A stretch of 64,000 nucleotides of DNA from Heterodera schachtii (Eukaryota > Nematoda > Chromadorea > Rhabditida > Heteroderidae): the NCBI GenBank assembly GCA_023374025.1, contig SIJG01000076.1, positions 1 to 64,000 of the forward strand. The letters are read 5' to 3'. The first letter of the stretch is position 1, and every line of letters begins with the position of its first letter. The notes beneath the pieces are model-generated. The model had not been told where the DNA came from. It saw nothing but the letters and a program-made list of their open reading frames with translations, and made no database searches. Of the stretch, positions 1 through 11,421 are shown one piece after another. The translations under genes were made by a program, and so were the position numbers.

Positions 1-811
1 CCGAAGAGTTATAGACCCGGGAAAGGATTGGCCAAATATCTTTTGGACGGAACCGTCCATTGTCTAAAAACGCTGAATCTTCAAAAAACATTTAACATTC
101 AGTTCATCTCAGTCTCTAATGTAAAACATGTAAAAAATTGTTAAAATTTTTAAATGAGTTACGAGACCAAATTAAGTTGATTTCTTATTTAATTTCGAAC
201 CTTCTTCCCCGACCAAGCCCATAACGTTTTCCACTGAGTTTTTTATTCAAAAATTATTTGATCATATACCATTATGCCCGGATTTTTATGTGCAAAAAAT
301 CCTGAAAATGTAATAAAATATGTGCTAAAACCCAAAAAAATAGCAAAATATGTGCTAAAATATCTGCTTAAAATTGGAAAAATCAAGTTTATGCATAAAA
401 ATTCCAGAAAAATTTTATTCTTTTTTCTTCGCCCGCAAAATAGCAAATCAAAGGCATTTGGCGGTGTTAGGGGTAAATGGTCCTTTTTTGTGATAAATTG
501 TTTTGTAAAATTGAAGGCTAACAGTTACATAAATACGAGCAGGGAACTTCGAAATATGTACAATGACCAATTAATGAAACCTTCAATTTGGCAACTTTCT
601 TCATTCGAAATAAATTTAAAAAATTTTTAATTTCAAAATAAAATTCGGGCTCTATATATCATAGAAGAGGGAATAGATTGATATATTTCGTTGGAGATTC
701 CCGACTCAGTCCAAAGCCATTTGAGTCCCGGGTCTAGAACTAAACCGGAATTATTTCTGCCAAAATTCTTTTTTCCGTAGTTTTTTACAAAATTTTTATT
801 TCAGCTTTGTG
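1..811. other. AT-rich stretch, no gene recognised
   Basis: A short open frame on the plus strand (274-630) has Lys/Asn/Phe-rich content that follows base composition and shows no family motif, so I do not call it. The tract around 268-360 repeats the phrase 'aaaatatgtgctaaaa', which suggests transposon remnant sequence. Confidence 0.4.
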
Positions 812-1461
812 TTAGTTACCCAGTTCATTGGTCGCCGTATTCGGTGTCGATGGTTTCGCCGTTGGACTATACAATTTGTAATTTTCGTTGCTGTTGGCCT
901 TGTTTTCTTCGCCAAAAATGCATTTCTCACACTTGTATCCTCCGTATAAACCCTCAAATTTCGGGTCATTCGCTTGTGAATTCCTACAAGCAGCATGATT
1001 CATCCCGGTTTTTGCCATGCATTCTTGTACAGCCATAAAATTCTCCTGCATTTTTTCACAGTGTCTTGTTTGTTGTAAGTCGGACATTTGGCTGCAGACC
1101 TAGACCGTGAAATGTCCCTCTTCTAGGAGATAAAGTGTTAATTAGGTCGGGTTTTTGTATACTTCGAGGGTACGGATTTTCTAATGCATACACTCAAACT
1201 TTTAAAGCATTGGGCAGCACTACAGTAATTGAAACCATCTGGACACAGAAGATTAAGCTTGGATGGATTGGGGGTCAAGTGAACAATGGCTTTGTTTTCT
1301 TCGGTAACAGTGCCAACAGTCTCTTGTCGGCATCGCACCTGATTTGCTAAATTAAAAAATAGATCAGCTAATTTTTTATAATTTTTATTATCATCCCTAC
1401 AAATAAAACAGCAGCAGGCAAACAGAATAATTAGCAGAAAAATACGGCACATTTTCAGCAA
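812..1461 (-). CDS. Secreted Cys-rich protein, two exons, possible effector
   Basis: Family not recognised. Exon 1 (1461 down to 1163) starts with a basic n-region and a strongly hydrophobic core (MLKMCRIFLLIILFACCC), read as a signal peptide. The intron runs from a GT at 1162 to a CAG ending at 1092, and the two exons join in frame (phase 2), giving about 192 residues with stop at 812. The mature part has spaced cysteines (for example CRQ, LCPDGFNYC, QCF, VC, HC, EC, AACR, CEKC) and no transmembrane segment after the leader. Clean joining of two independently open frames by GT/AG signals supports a real gene. In a cyst-nematode background a small secreted Cys-rich protein could be a secretory effector or a cuticle/venom-like protein. 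That role is inference; homology and gland expression are unknown. Confidence 0.55.
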
Positions 1462-3060
1462 TTTTTAATCTGAAATTTTTATTTTTGAAAAAAAATAAAT
1501 TATTATTTATTTGATGTTCAAATGATAACGGAGATTTCTGTTTTGACTTACCAAATTTTCATTTTGTGAATAATTCATCAGCTGTATGGAAAATTAACAA
1601 ATAGTATTCATTATTTTACTTTCACAAAATTTGGTTTTGCTTATTGTTATGACTCATTTCATCGTTGAAATTTGCTTTGAAAAAATAATGGAAAATAAAA
1701 GTAATGATTGTTTTCAAAGTTTACTCGAATTTTCTAAACTGATTAAAACTAACAAATAAATGAAAAAACGATAATATATCGGTGGAATAACGGGAAAAGG
1801 GAATTTACATAACGGGGGATCCCGGAAAGTACAGTTAATTTTGGTCGGGCTTAGATAAATGACAGGACCCGGGCCGCCCGGTTCAAGAAAAGCCCGTTTA
1901 ACCGTGTGTCTGACTTAAAAAAGTACAAATTAAAATAAAACATATTTATAAAAGCAAGTGGAAAAGAACAAAAATAATATAATATTGTTCTTGTTGCATT
2001 ATTAAACTAGAAACTTTAAGCTTTCGATTGACAATAAGAAACTCTGTCAACAATTTTCCAGCTTTTTCCAATTATTTGTATCCATTCATTTCTTTGCTGA
2101 TGTTTGTGACTTTCATTTGTCATTTTTATGGCAAAAAGAGCACAAAAAATTCAAAAAGACAACAAATCAAATTTAAATAATTAGCTGATCCAAAAACAAG
2201 AAAAAAAATTTATATATAAAATTCATATTTGTTAAAACGAAACAATTAACAAAAACAAATTCGATAAAGCATGAATTTGTTTTAAACCCATTTTCCATTT
2301 GGTTTGAAACTTCGCGTTTACTTATTAGGCCTTTTTTTCGGTGAAAAATTACGATTTTCTGACCATGTTAACCAAATAAGAACATATACATTCATAATTT
2401 CATATATTAATCACCTAAATTTTGGATGATATTATATAAAGTTTTTAATTTTGAGAATTCTGCTACCTTTTTATTAGCCCAAAATGCGTGCGTATGCGAC
2501 GCGCGTCTTAAAAATAAGCTTGGCATTTTATTGACATTTAGTCATCATTATGCATTTTATTGAAAAAGATGCGCATTTGAAAATTTTCTTTTATTAAAAA
2601 ATTTTCACCATGTCTTCAACAAAAATGGACACTTTGGAGCTTGATATAATTAGCTAATTATATTTCAAAATAATTTTGCTTTTAAATTTTATAGAATATT
2701 GTCCTAACTCTTATGCAAACTACAATACTTAATTCTATAAATTTATTATTTTGATTTTTACTTTTGGCTAATTTTCAGGCTCCCGAACATTTGTAGATTT
2801 GTACAATGGACATTTCGACCAGGCTATTATGAATTGGCTATTTTGATCGGAGGTATTGCCAAATTCAGTTCAGCATTTATGACCATGTAAATATTTATGT
2901 CATATAAAAAATTTCAGACCAATGGAAGTATTTCTGTTCAGATGTTTGACTTGACTTCCTTGAAAATGTTTTAATCATTCACGAAAACTCGAATAAAGCA
3001 GATTGAAAATAAAAATAAAAGTTTTTTCAAATCAATAATAAATTATTTTATTTTTGTCAT
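1462..3060. other. AT-rich intergenic DNA
   Basis: About 1.6 kb with no coding block. A short GC-rich patch near 1852-1900 (gacccgggccgcccgg) resembles ends of GC-tipped repeats seen elsewhere in the window. Nothing else can be supported. Confidence 0.5.
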
Positions 3061-3065
3061 TTTTC

Positions 3066-3349
3066 TCACCCATCGCCGATGCCATTGCTTAATATAGCAA
3101 TGTCAATTTTGTTCCATTGGTGGTAAATTGCACATTTCATGGCCACATTTTCCCACTCGGCCCATTTGTGTGCATATTGGCCAATGATTGGACGGCGGAC
3201 CAACAAAAAATGGTCGTTTTTGTCAATCGCTTTTTTCAACAGCAACCATTCACCAGTCAATTGATTGGTCAGGTCAGATCAAATTGTGGTACGGGGCCAT
3301 AAATCTGCAGAATGACAATGAAATAATGAGTGCATTTTTCGAAATTGAA
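3066..3349 (-). pseudogene. F-box-like family, C-terminal exon fragment
   Basis: The minus-strand reading ends in the pattern WLLLKK...FLLVRRPI...HKWAEWENVAM...HQWNKIDI...GIGDG, stop at 3066. This matches what I recall of the C-terminus of a large Globodera/Heterodera F-box-like family ('WLLVRCPI', 'KWAEWEKEA', 'GDG'). Upstream, another frame gives YFIVILQIYGPVPQFDLT, the expected preceding block. The two frames are separated by a 5-base tandem duplication (ctgac-ctgac type, near 3270), so the coding sequence is broken. No N-terminal F-box exon is adjacent. The left edge of the large duplication falls inside this fragment, at 3087. Confidence 0.6.
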
Positions 3350-4306
3350 ATAACGAATAAAAGTGGGAACCAAATACAAAAAAAAAAGTAAAAATATGCC
3401 GGAAAATTTGCATTTTCAAATTTACATTGCTTTTTTGCAGCGCGTTTTGTTCAAAAAATTTTTGGGGAACAAGGCGCAGGGCGTCCGGCGGTGCCGCTAG
3501 GCGCCGCCGGGAAAAAATATTAATTTGTTAAGAGATTTTTGTCCAAAAATGACCAAATTTACCGATTTTGAGCAAATTTTTCAAGAAAATTAATTTTAGA
3601 GCACGGCGGTGCCGATCGGCGCCTTCGCAAAATTTTTTGAAAACTTCAGAGTGATTTATGAACAGAAATTGTACAAAAAGTACTAATTTTTTGAAATAAA
3701 TTTGAAAAAAAAATTTCTGAAAATTCCCGACCTTTTATCAAAAATTTCGGAAATCGGAATTCCGACGACGAAAATTTTTTCTTTAATCGGAAATTGGAAT
3801 TTAGACCCCAAAAATGTCGGAAATCGCAATTCCGTGCCATCCCTGGTGTTGGTGATGCCCTCGGCTGCCTGTTAATTTGACCACTCCACAGATAATTTTC
3901 ACCAAGAATGGACACCTTTTGGTTATTTAAAAATTAATTTTAGATTTTATAAATTAATTATTTTTCAGATACGATCATTTATTAAAATTAATATATTTTT
4001 TGGTAATCTTTTATTTATTTATTTATTCAAAAATAAAAATAACCAAAAGAAGGGCATGTGCCACTTACACTTTTGGTGGAAATCAGGTCAAATAAGTAAT
4101 AGTGATGAATCAAAGACATTTGGAATAAGAAATGAGATAAGATGGGTTGTTGTATAGAGACAATTGAATTTGAGTTGAAGAAGCGGCGAAGTCAGACCTC
4201 CAGCAAATAAAAATTTGATTTTAGTGGGAGTTGGAGAAAGATTTTTGGGGAGAATATTGGTAAAAAAGTTTTGGTATTTGAGGAAATTGTTGGAGGTCTT
4301 GGAGAA

Positions 4307-5002
4307 CTATTTATTGAAAAGATGGGGATATTGTTTTTTGAGGGATTGTATTTCACGGAGATTTTTATCGGTTGGTGGGAGTAATTTCATTCCTTCATAG
4401 TTGAGGACAATTAATTTTTCAAGAACAGCCTGGGATTTGGAATTGTCTTGACTGGCTTTATTCTGTTCTGGTTCAACTTCATTAGCGGGAGTTGCGGCAT
4501 TTGCCTGTGGGAGCTGCACTGCTGGCGCCACGGGAGCTGGGATTTGTTGACGTTTTCGGACGCGTTCTTCGTACTCCTTCTTGAGCTGTTCTTTGGTCAA
4601 CGCCGGGCGGATGAACAGACGGGCCATGTTCTGTTGGGAACGGAGTCGAGCACGCTCATGCTTCCATCCTCCGAGTGCCACGTGTTGGTGTGTCGGTGTT
4701 GGCATGACGACCTTGAGTGGGCGTGGTGTTGTTCGCTGCGGGTCGTACCGGCCGAGTCGAAAGACGGCGGTTGGTTCGGCCTCAACTTCAAGGTGGTCCA
4801 AGATTTTGGTGGTGGCTTCCCTGTCTTCATGAACACGCTCCGATGGGCAAGCGGCATTGCTTTCCGGGAGGCCAATGAACACCAATGTGCGTTGGCGTTC
4901 TTGCTCTGCGAGTGCGGCAGTGATTGGGTCCAGGTCCAGTTCGGGTGCCATTGAACGTTTGGCGGGAGGCGGAGTGATGTTTGCTGCGTTGGTTCGCTTC
5001 AT
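4307..5002 (-). CDS. Non-LTR retrotransposon ORF1-like protein (copy 1)
   Basis: 231 residues starting MKRTNAANITPPPAKRS. The core RTLVFIGLPES ... VFRLGRY ... RPLKVVMPT ... RLFIRPALTKEQ matches the RRM-like ORF1 proteins that precede reverse transcriptase in nematode and other CR1/L1-type LINEs (single-strand nucleic-acid binding). This is family knowledge applied by eye. N-terminal Pro/Lys-rich tail; C-terminal Glu/Gln/Ala-rich linker and a basic 'LKKQYPHLF' end. The start at 5002 is preferred because a 20-residue upstream extension in this copy exists only through loss of one T and is absent in copy 2. No reverse transcriptase, zinc knuckle or poly-A tail is seen nearby, so this is either a truncated element or a domesticated ORF1. 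Both copies remain open with two visible residue changes (Ser/Ile and Met/Leu). Confidence 0.6.
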   Translation of the reverse strand: MKRTNAANITPPPAKRSMAPELDLDPITAALAEQERQRTLVFIGLPESNAACPSERVHEDREATTKILDHLEVEAEPTAVFRLGRYDPQRTTPRPLKVVMPTPTHQHVALGGWKHERARLRSQQNMARLFIRPALTKEQLKKEYEERVRKRQQIPAPVAPAVQLPQANAATPANEVEPEQNKASQDNSKSQAVLEKLIVLNYEGMKLLPPTDKNLREIQSLKKQYPHLFNK

Positions 5003-5284
5003 GTCGAATAAGTAGAAAAGAATAATTTTTAATAAATTGGCCCAAAATTTGCACTTTTTCACACGACGATACCTAATACACCCAATTTTTCTTAAAAAAA
5101 TTCTTTCGAAATCGGAAATTTTGTTATTTTCATTGACAAATTTTCTGGGAACATTTTTCGAATGAATAATTACGCGCAGTTAAAATTTCAAATCGATCGG
5201 TTTATGGGAAGTGGTCAAACTCCCAAAAAATAGGGTGTCCCTATTCTAATGTTACACAGTGTATAAGTGAAAATTTCATCTTCC

Positions 5285-7980
5285 TCAGAGAGTTGCCAAA
5301 TCGAATTTGAAAATGGGCCCAAAGTTCGCCTTAATTTTGTCATCAGAGTGACCCAAAGAAACGAAGGGATTAAGTGAATCATCAGCAAAAGATGGAGCAA
5401 CCAGAAAATCAGAGAAATCTGTGAAAATAATAAATGAAAAAGATTAGATAAAACACAATTGTTAAGTGATTTTCGACAATTTAAACATAAAATCAATCAG
5501 CTGATAATTTAAGATTTGCTTAATTTTATATTAATTTGCCAACCCAAATGTTGTCCATTCCTCGTGAAAAAGAACTGTCGAGTGAATAAATGGACACCAA
5601 TTCCTACGGTATCGTCAACACCGTAGGAATATTGGGCGTTCTTTCCTTTTCTTATTCCGTTAATCAAAAACTCTCCATCACTGTCAATTGCAAAAGTGCC
5701 CTTTCGGATTCGAATTGTTCCATCCAATTTGTTCTGCTGTTTGACTGCAAATCCGATGCTAATGAACCAACTGAAAAATTAATAGTTCTAAGGGATTGAA
5801 TATGCTAATTTTTTACCTAATTTTTTTGACTAAAATTTCGTAGTAAAAAATGTCGGACGAATCCTTGTTCGGCAAAATCGGATATTTAGCAAAGACGGAA
5901 TAAAAATAACCTTAAGAAAAAAAAAGATTTATAAAAAATTTAAAAAATACCAGAATTAGTTCCCTTATGATGGACAGTCAGACTTTTATTGCCAATGATT
6001 TCGAGTTTCTCATGACAAACATTGGCATCCCAATAATTTTGTCGGAAATTTAAAAGTGCCTTAAAATAATTCATATAAAATTATTTTAAATAAAATTATT
6101 TATATACATAAATAAAAAAATATTTTTACTCCTTAATTCACCTTTCTCTCGTTTTGTTCTTTCTTCAATTCATTGACTTTTTCCAATAAAATCTTTTGAT
6201 CATTTTGCATTTTTGAGAATTGGTCCAAAGTAGCTAAATTGATTTTTATATTTTAAAAATGAAAAAATAAATTAAATATTAAATACAAATTTAAAAAAAA
6301 CTGGAATTTTATTCTTTTTGTCGTTTTTTCGTGCTGTTGCTTTTGCTTCTTTTCCAATTCACTGGTTTTTTTTTCAAAATTTTTGACAATTACATAATCA
6401 ATTCAATTTCGAAATTTAATGATAATTATATTTAAGAGTTGATTTTATTTTCGTTTTAATTTGTCTGAAATTAAATTGAAAACCAGTAATAATTCAGACC
6501 TTGAAACCCTAATTTGTAAGGTGGTTTTATCTGAGAAAATGAATTCCATCTGACCATTGTTAAATTTTTTTAAAAGAACTTACTAAAAGTAATGATCGAA
6601 TTTTAGCTTTTTTTTGTTCTCGGTTTTGCGAACTTTTTGCTTTTTAATACAGGGTTTCTATCTGTCCTGATTTATCAGATTTGTCCTGATTTGGAGGGTC
6701 CAAATCTGATAAAATGAAAATGTCCTGATTTGTCAGATTTGTCCTGATTTGGAGGTAGCGACCAAATTTTGTCCTGATTTCTTAAATAAACGCATACTTT
6801 TGAAATTTTGTGGCATAAAGTCATTAATTTATCAAAAAAAAATCTAAGATTTTTGGCAAAATTTGGTCATTTTTTGACAAAATTCTGTTAAAATTGCACT
6901 AAAAATTTCACGGCGGCGCCTATCGGCACCGCCGGACGCCCGCCCCTCCCTGTCCATACCCCAAAATTTTGAAAAAATTTACGGCAAAAAAAAGCGTTTT
7001 TAAACGCAAGGAAAAGTCGTCGCTTGGCCTTTAATTGCAAAAATTGGCCTTTTTTGGTGAAAATCTGTTAACAAATCAGAACGAAATCACAAAAAAATTT
7101 TCCGGCGGCGCCTATCGGCACCGCCGGACCCCCTTCCCTCGCCCGTTCACCAAAAGTTTAATGCACTGAAATTTACGATTTGCCTTATTTCCTCCCCAAA
7201 ATTGTTAAAATCGATAATGGGAGACGAAAATATGATATTTGATACATTTCTGATCGAATAAATTTTAAAAATAACCGATTTGAAGCAATTTTGCCAAATG
7301 TCCTGATTTTTGACCCCCAAATCTGATTTTTTGGGTATGGTGTTCTGATTTTGAAAAATTTTCGATAGAAACCCTGTTTTAATATGCAATTTTCAATTTT
7401 ATCAGTGTAAGTTATTCACGGAAAAACTGTGAATTGGCCCCGTAATTCGTTACCGAGAAAACCATGAAATTCATGGCAACCGTGAGTCACAGAACCCTCT
7501 AGTATCTCCCCCTCCCCTATTTTTAATACATATTATTACATACATTATAATTTTAAATTGCCATAATTCTTTTAATTTCCATTACCATATTTTTCCTTCT
7601 CTCCCTCTTTTTGCTCTTCCATTTTGGCCACCTTTTTCTTCAGAGCATTGAGTTCGTCCATAATTTCTCTTTGCTTCAATTCGGCTTTAAGTGCCCTCTG
7701 AAATTAAAGTCAAAGATTTTTTTTAATCTAATCAATTTAATTAGCACCCACATTTTCTAACTCCAATTTGCTGACATTTAATTCCATTTCCATTTTGGCA
7801 CATTTTTCATGCAATTTCTATAAATAAAAAAGAGATAATTTTCAAAATTTATCAATTATCAAAATTCACCTTCTGCTGCTGATGATCAGCAACCGAAGGC
7901 CCACTTATTCCCTCAGTTTGGCCAATGTCTTCTTCCCCAAATGATGACGGAATAAAAGTATTTCTTCGTCGTTTCAACAT
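5285..7980 (-). CDS. Coiled-coil SPRY-domain protein (RanBPM/SPRYSEC-like), copy 1, 8 exons
   Basis: Exons (minus): 7980-7870, 7817-7752, 7697-7586, 6233-6142, 6059-5951, 5910-5817, 5770-5544, 5418-5285; all junctions are GT/AG and in phase, 945 nt, 314 aa. N-terminus MLKRRRNTF is basic with no signal peptide. Exons 1-4 form a Glu/Lys coiled coil (LHEKCAKMEMELN, LKAELKQREIM). Exons 5-8 give the SPRY/B30.2 fold: YWDANVCH, SVFAKYPI, SDIFYYEI, FISIGFAV, GDTVGIGV-like VDDTVGIGV, FFTRNGQHL, NPFVSLGH, KIKANFGP. This layout matches cyst-nematode SPRY families whose secreted members are effectors; without a leader this one is probably cytosolic, as a RanBP9-like adaptor. The exon 8-like donor GTTGGC is weak. 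A hAT-type MITE sits in the 1.35-kb intron between exons 3 and 4, and a decayed coiled-coil exon lies at about 6320-6380. The 5' flank is alignable with that of copy 2. Confidence 0.8.
6650..7376. mobile_element. hAT-type MITE (copy 1) with 8-bp TSD
   Basis: Ends are CAGGGTTTCTATC and its exact reverse complement GATAGAAACCCTG, flanked by the perfect 8-bp target duplication TTTTAATA (6642-6649 and 7377-7384). 727 bp, no transposase. The interior has the repeated phrase 'gtcctgattt' near the left end and two copies of a GC-rich palindrome (about 6912-6935 and 7102-7127). It lies inside an intron of the SPRY gene. The 8-bp TSD and CAGGG tips indicate the hAT superfamily. Confidence 0.85.
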
Positions 7981-8489
7981 TTTTAAAATCGATTGTGTCT
8001 GAATAAAAGAAAACAACAAAATAAAATGAATAAATATGTGAAAGATCGGAGAATAGTGAATTTGTGTTTGCCGTGTCTTCTTTCGCCACCAGCAGCACAG
8101 AGATTGTGAGAAAGTCAGACAACAACTTAATAACGTTGCACTATGGACCAAACAGCTCCACTGTGCAAAAAACAGCCTAGTACGGGAACCGACCACTTTG
8201 GCGCAGAACGCTATATTATTTTTATTTCTCATCAAATTAAATAATTTTGATATGATTTTAAATGGCTTGATAGTTCCTATTAATCTGCAAAGTTTCCAAA
8301 AAATTTAGCTGAGATACAAAAAAGTTAAAAATTTGGCACGTAATAAGCAACAGCTCATTTTCCGGACGCTTTATCTAATGAATAAAAGGCACAGTTCCAC
8401 AGTTCATCTGAGAAAAAAAGAGTCTCTTGCGATTGGGTCAAAAGGGTAAAAAAGAGCAAAAATGACCCAAATAAAATGAATAAAATATA
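7981..8489. other. 5' flank of SPRY gene copy 1
   Basis: Likely promoter/5'UTR side of the minus-strand SPRY gene. The stretch 8040-8200 can be aligned loosely with 17400-17610 upstream of copy 2 (shared 'gtcttctttcgccaccagcag'-like and 'cagacaa...gttgcactatgg'-like words), so the older gene duplication included upstream sequence. No defined promoter element can be named. Confidence 0.3.
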
Positions 8490-9011
8490 CCGTATTTGCT
8501 CTTTTTATATGCCATGGTATATTATTTTTAAACCTTCTCAGAAGGGGGTAAATAATTGGAGACTGACAGACTAATAGAGACTGGGAGATCATTTTTCGGT
8601 TTAGTGGAAAATTTTTGAAATTTTGTTGAACATGTCGCCAAAAAATGTCATCGCGACAAATTTTTTTTTATTGCATTTTTGTTAAAGAACTTCTGAAAAT
8701 GCGGAGAGCTTGAATTAGTTGTTTTTAAATGGGTTAAACAATGTTTTGACAGGTCTAACAATGTTTGGGAGTGGTGGGACAAAGTGTCGACAAGTCGGTC
8801 AAAATGTCGAAATTTTTAACGTGATAAAAAATTTTTTTGTAATTTTTTATGTTTTGAGGCACATAAAAGGCCTTCTGGGCTTTTTTGCGCGAGTTTAGGG
8901 CAACTGAAACGGTTAAAGATGGACGAAACGATCACGAAGAAGCCGGCCAAATAAATTATTAAAATTCTAGGCAGATTAATGGAGACTGGCATATAAAAAG
9001 AGCAAATACGG
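8490..9011. mobile_element. Tc1/mariner-type MITE (TA target)
   Basis: A perfect 25-bp terminal inverted repeat begins CCGTATTTGCTC at 8490 and ends GAGCAAATACGG at 9011, each flanked by TA. 522 bp without a transposase. TA target duplication and TIR length fit a Tc1/mariner-derived non-autonomous element. Confidence 0.75.
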
Positions 9012-9175
9012 TAATACATATGTTTCATTTTATTCTTTTAACAATAAGTATTTATTTTCTTCTTTTCTACATTAAAAATTTAAATATGGGACTTTCCATT
9101 ACTTTGGAGACGGATTAAAATTTTAAATTTAATTAAATATTTAACAATTTAATTAAATTTTTTTTTTAAATTCAA

Positions 9176-10116
9176 ATGTCTTCTTTAAACAATGATGACG
9201 ACGACTTTGATCTTCATGAATCCTACAACGACACAAGTAATAAAATGCATTAACATAAAAACTCATGATCCCGTTTTAGGCACTGATCAAAATGTAGAGT
9301 CAAAAACGTAAAAATCTATTATTTATCTATTCTTTTCTAAAAAAATTTAAAAAGTTTTATGAATTCTTTATTGATTACCTGGTAAAATTTTATATTACTT
9401 TTTTAAACATTTAAGCATTTGTCGCTTTCTATATTGCATATGAAAGCAAATACTGAGGATTTATTCAGATTTTATGGATCTGCCTAACTTTCATCAGATT
9501 GTTGCGAGTTATTATTTATTCTTTTGAATTTTGTTGCTTAAAATTTATAATAATTTTTTATTAAGTCTTTTAGTTTTAAATATTCGTTTTTTTTATTTAT
9601 TAAACAATTTAAATCAAAATAAAAAAATGGTCCGTTTACCTTAATTTTGTAAATAGAATAATTTGAATTAAATTTGACGGTTTTTGGGAAAATAATCTTT
9701 TTTAAACAATTTTTCTGCGTTTAAGCATAATAAATTCATAAATTTCCTATTGATTTCCCGGTGAATTATTTCCGTTTTTATCTATGTCCTAAACGAAATT
9801 TAAATTCCACAAAAATTTTTAAACGTCCTTTTTTGGTTTAGCCTCAGTATTTGCTTTCATTATCAATATAGAAAGCTTCAATAGTATCAACAAAATGATG
9901 TTGAATTCTCCGTTCTTTGGAATGGTTTATGCCATTTTTTGGCTTTGCTATGAATAGCCCATGGAATGCCACCAAAAAAATTAGTGTTCCGCCAAATAGT
10001 AGGAAAAAAAGGTCACCCATATAAATTCATAACATTTTATTTATTCGTGAATAAAAAGTTTTCAGAAGGGCAAAAAGCACTTATTCTGACGACTGTTCAG
10101 ACAAATGTGTCATAGA
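9176..10116 (+). CDS. Small acidic-start gene, 5' three exons (partial), unknown
   Basis: Not recognised. ATG at 9176 opens MSSLNNDDDDFDLHESY. Exons 9176-9236, 9280-9307 and 10066-10116 join in phase through GT/AG borders and give about 46 residues with an Asp-rich start and a short Cys pair (DDCSDKC). The last visible donor is GA|GTAAGT at 10117, so a further exon would be needed; I could not find it before the repeats at 10.27 kb. Intron 2 contains an inverted-repeat element. Could be chance. Confidence 0.28.
9424..9876. mobile_element. Inverted-repeat element (MITE-like)
   Basis: The left arm 'gctttctatattg..tatgaaagcaaatactgagg' is matched by an inverted right arm at about 9841-9876 ('cctcagtatttgctttca', then 'caatatagaaagc'). 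AT-rich 450-bp interior, no coding. Superfamily not assignable because I see no clear target duplication. Confidence 0.6.
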
Positions 10117-10706
10117 GTAAGTATAAATATATGGATGATCAGGAATAAAAATCAAAATATGTGAATAAAATGAGGTCAAAGTCAAGTGAGATCGACAACA
10201 TAATTGCCAAACTATTTAAAAAATTAATTCTGTTTATTGCTTTTCCGGTTATTGCCCTACTAAATTTTTAACTTTTCACTCGAAGCCGAAGCTGGAGGCG
10301 AAGCCCAATTTTTATTCGAAGGCGAAATCCGAAGCTTGAAGCCCAAACGGCGCTGCCGGAGGCGCCGCCGGGGAAATTTTTTGAAATTTTAACCGGTTTC
10401 TTAAAAAGTTTTACAACAAAAATTACCAATTTTGAAATTCTCAATTTTGTGCCTTTTGGACCAAATTTAAAAACATTAAGCGGATTGCAAGGAAATATAT
10501 TGTTTCGCTTTTTTATGAAAAAATTCTAACGGAATTGTTAAATTTGTATTGGATTTCGATCGAATAAGGAATAATTTTGAAAACCAAATGTTCATTCATT
10601 TATTTGGAGGTGATGTATTTTATTTCCCAAATGCAAATTCGGTGATTTTTTACGATAAGGATTAACAGATATAATTCCTATTTTTGGATATTTTATACTT
10701 TATTAT
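10117..10706. other. Intergenic DNA with GGCGAAGC-type microrepeat and GC palindrome
   Basis: At 10280-10375 the words 'cgaagcc', 'gaggcgaagccc' and 'gaaggcgaaatccgaagc' repeat irregularly and are followed by the GC palindrome 'cggcgctgccggaggcgccg' shared with several MITEs. No gene seen. Confidence 0.4.
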
Positions 10707-11185
10707 TAGGGCTGGCAATTTTATGTAAATACATATTTTTTCCTGGATTCTCCATGCTTTAAATAGCAGGAAAAACACTTTCTTTTTTGTTTGCGAACAA
10801 AAATCGGTACTTTTATTTACATATTTTTACATATTTCGAGATTTTTATATATATTTACATATTTCGGGCTTTTTATACATATTTGGTACATATTTTGGAC
10901 TTTTTAGCATTTTTTCTAAATTTTTTGAGAAATTTTGAAATTTTATAAAAATTTCTTGTGAAAAAAATAAAATTTTTTGAATATACCCCTAAAAACCGAT
11001 TTTTTTTTTTCAAAAAAATGAGATACCAAAAATTAATATTTGAACATACAAAAATATGATTCTAAGCTTATTTAGGTCATTTTTATGGCATTTTGTGCCT
11101 ATTTCACCCTTTACTAAGAATTTTTTTCCAAAAAATGACCATTAAATTTTTTTTTTTTTACATATACATATTTTTGCCAGCCCTA
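10707..11185. mobile_element. hAT-type MITE, TSD TTTATTAT
   Basis: The ends TAGGGCTGGCAA and TTGCCAGCCCTA are perfect inverted repeats, with the 8-bp target duplication TTTATTAT at 10699-10706 and 11186-11193. The subterminal arms are rich in 'tacatatt' repeats. 479 bp, non-coding. Confidence 0.85.
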
Positions 11186-11421
11186 TTTATTATTAATATT
11201 TTTGATTTAATTTCATTTTTATTAAGAATTTTTGTGAAAAGCCTGAAAGGACATTACTTTGAAGCCGGAAATTCTCAGAAAAATTGCTGACGAAATAATT
11301 ATGTCACAAACAATTATTTTGTTGAAGAAAATGCTTTTTAAAGTGTTGTTTGAATAGCATTTTAAATTTATCAACCGAAAAATTGTGAAAATTATTTAAG
11401 AATTAATTATGAAAAATAAAA

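Larger units (their letters stand above)
3087..7592. repeat. 4.5-kb direct duplication, copy 1
   Basis: From 'gcttaatatagcaatg' at 3087 to 'attaccatattt' at 7592 this sequence is nearly identical to 11422-15928 in the same orientation; I saw only about a dozen single-base or 1-base indel differences. It carries an F-box fragment, the ORF1-like gene, SPRY exons 4-8 and a MITE. Beyond 7592 the two loci are still homologous in exons 3, 2 and 1 of the SPRY gene but clearly older and diverged, so the young block ends inside a paralogous gene. Confidence 0.9.

Noticed and set aside
4448..4954. 168-codon plus-strand frame opposite the ORF1-like gene (and its twin at 12782-13288)
   Set aside because: Antisense shadow of a real coding sequence; no family motifs, Trp/Cys-rich composition from complementing the true frame.
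6301..6400. Additional SPRY coiled-coil exon (ELEKKQKQQHEK)
   Set aside because: No usable donor, and exons 3 and 4 of the model already join in phase; probably a decayed exon.
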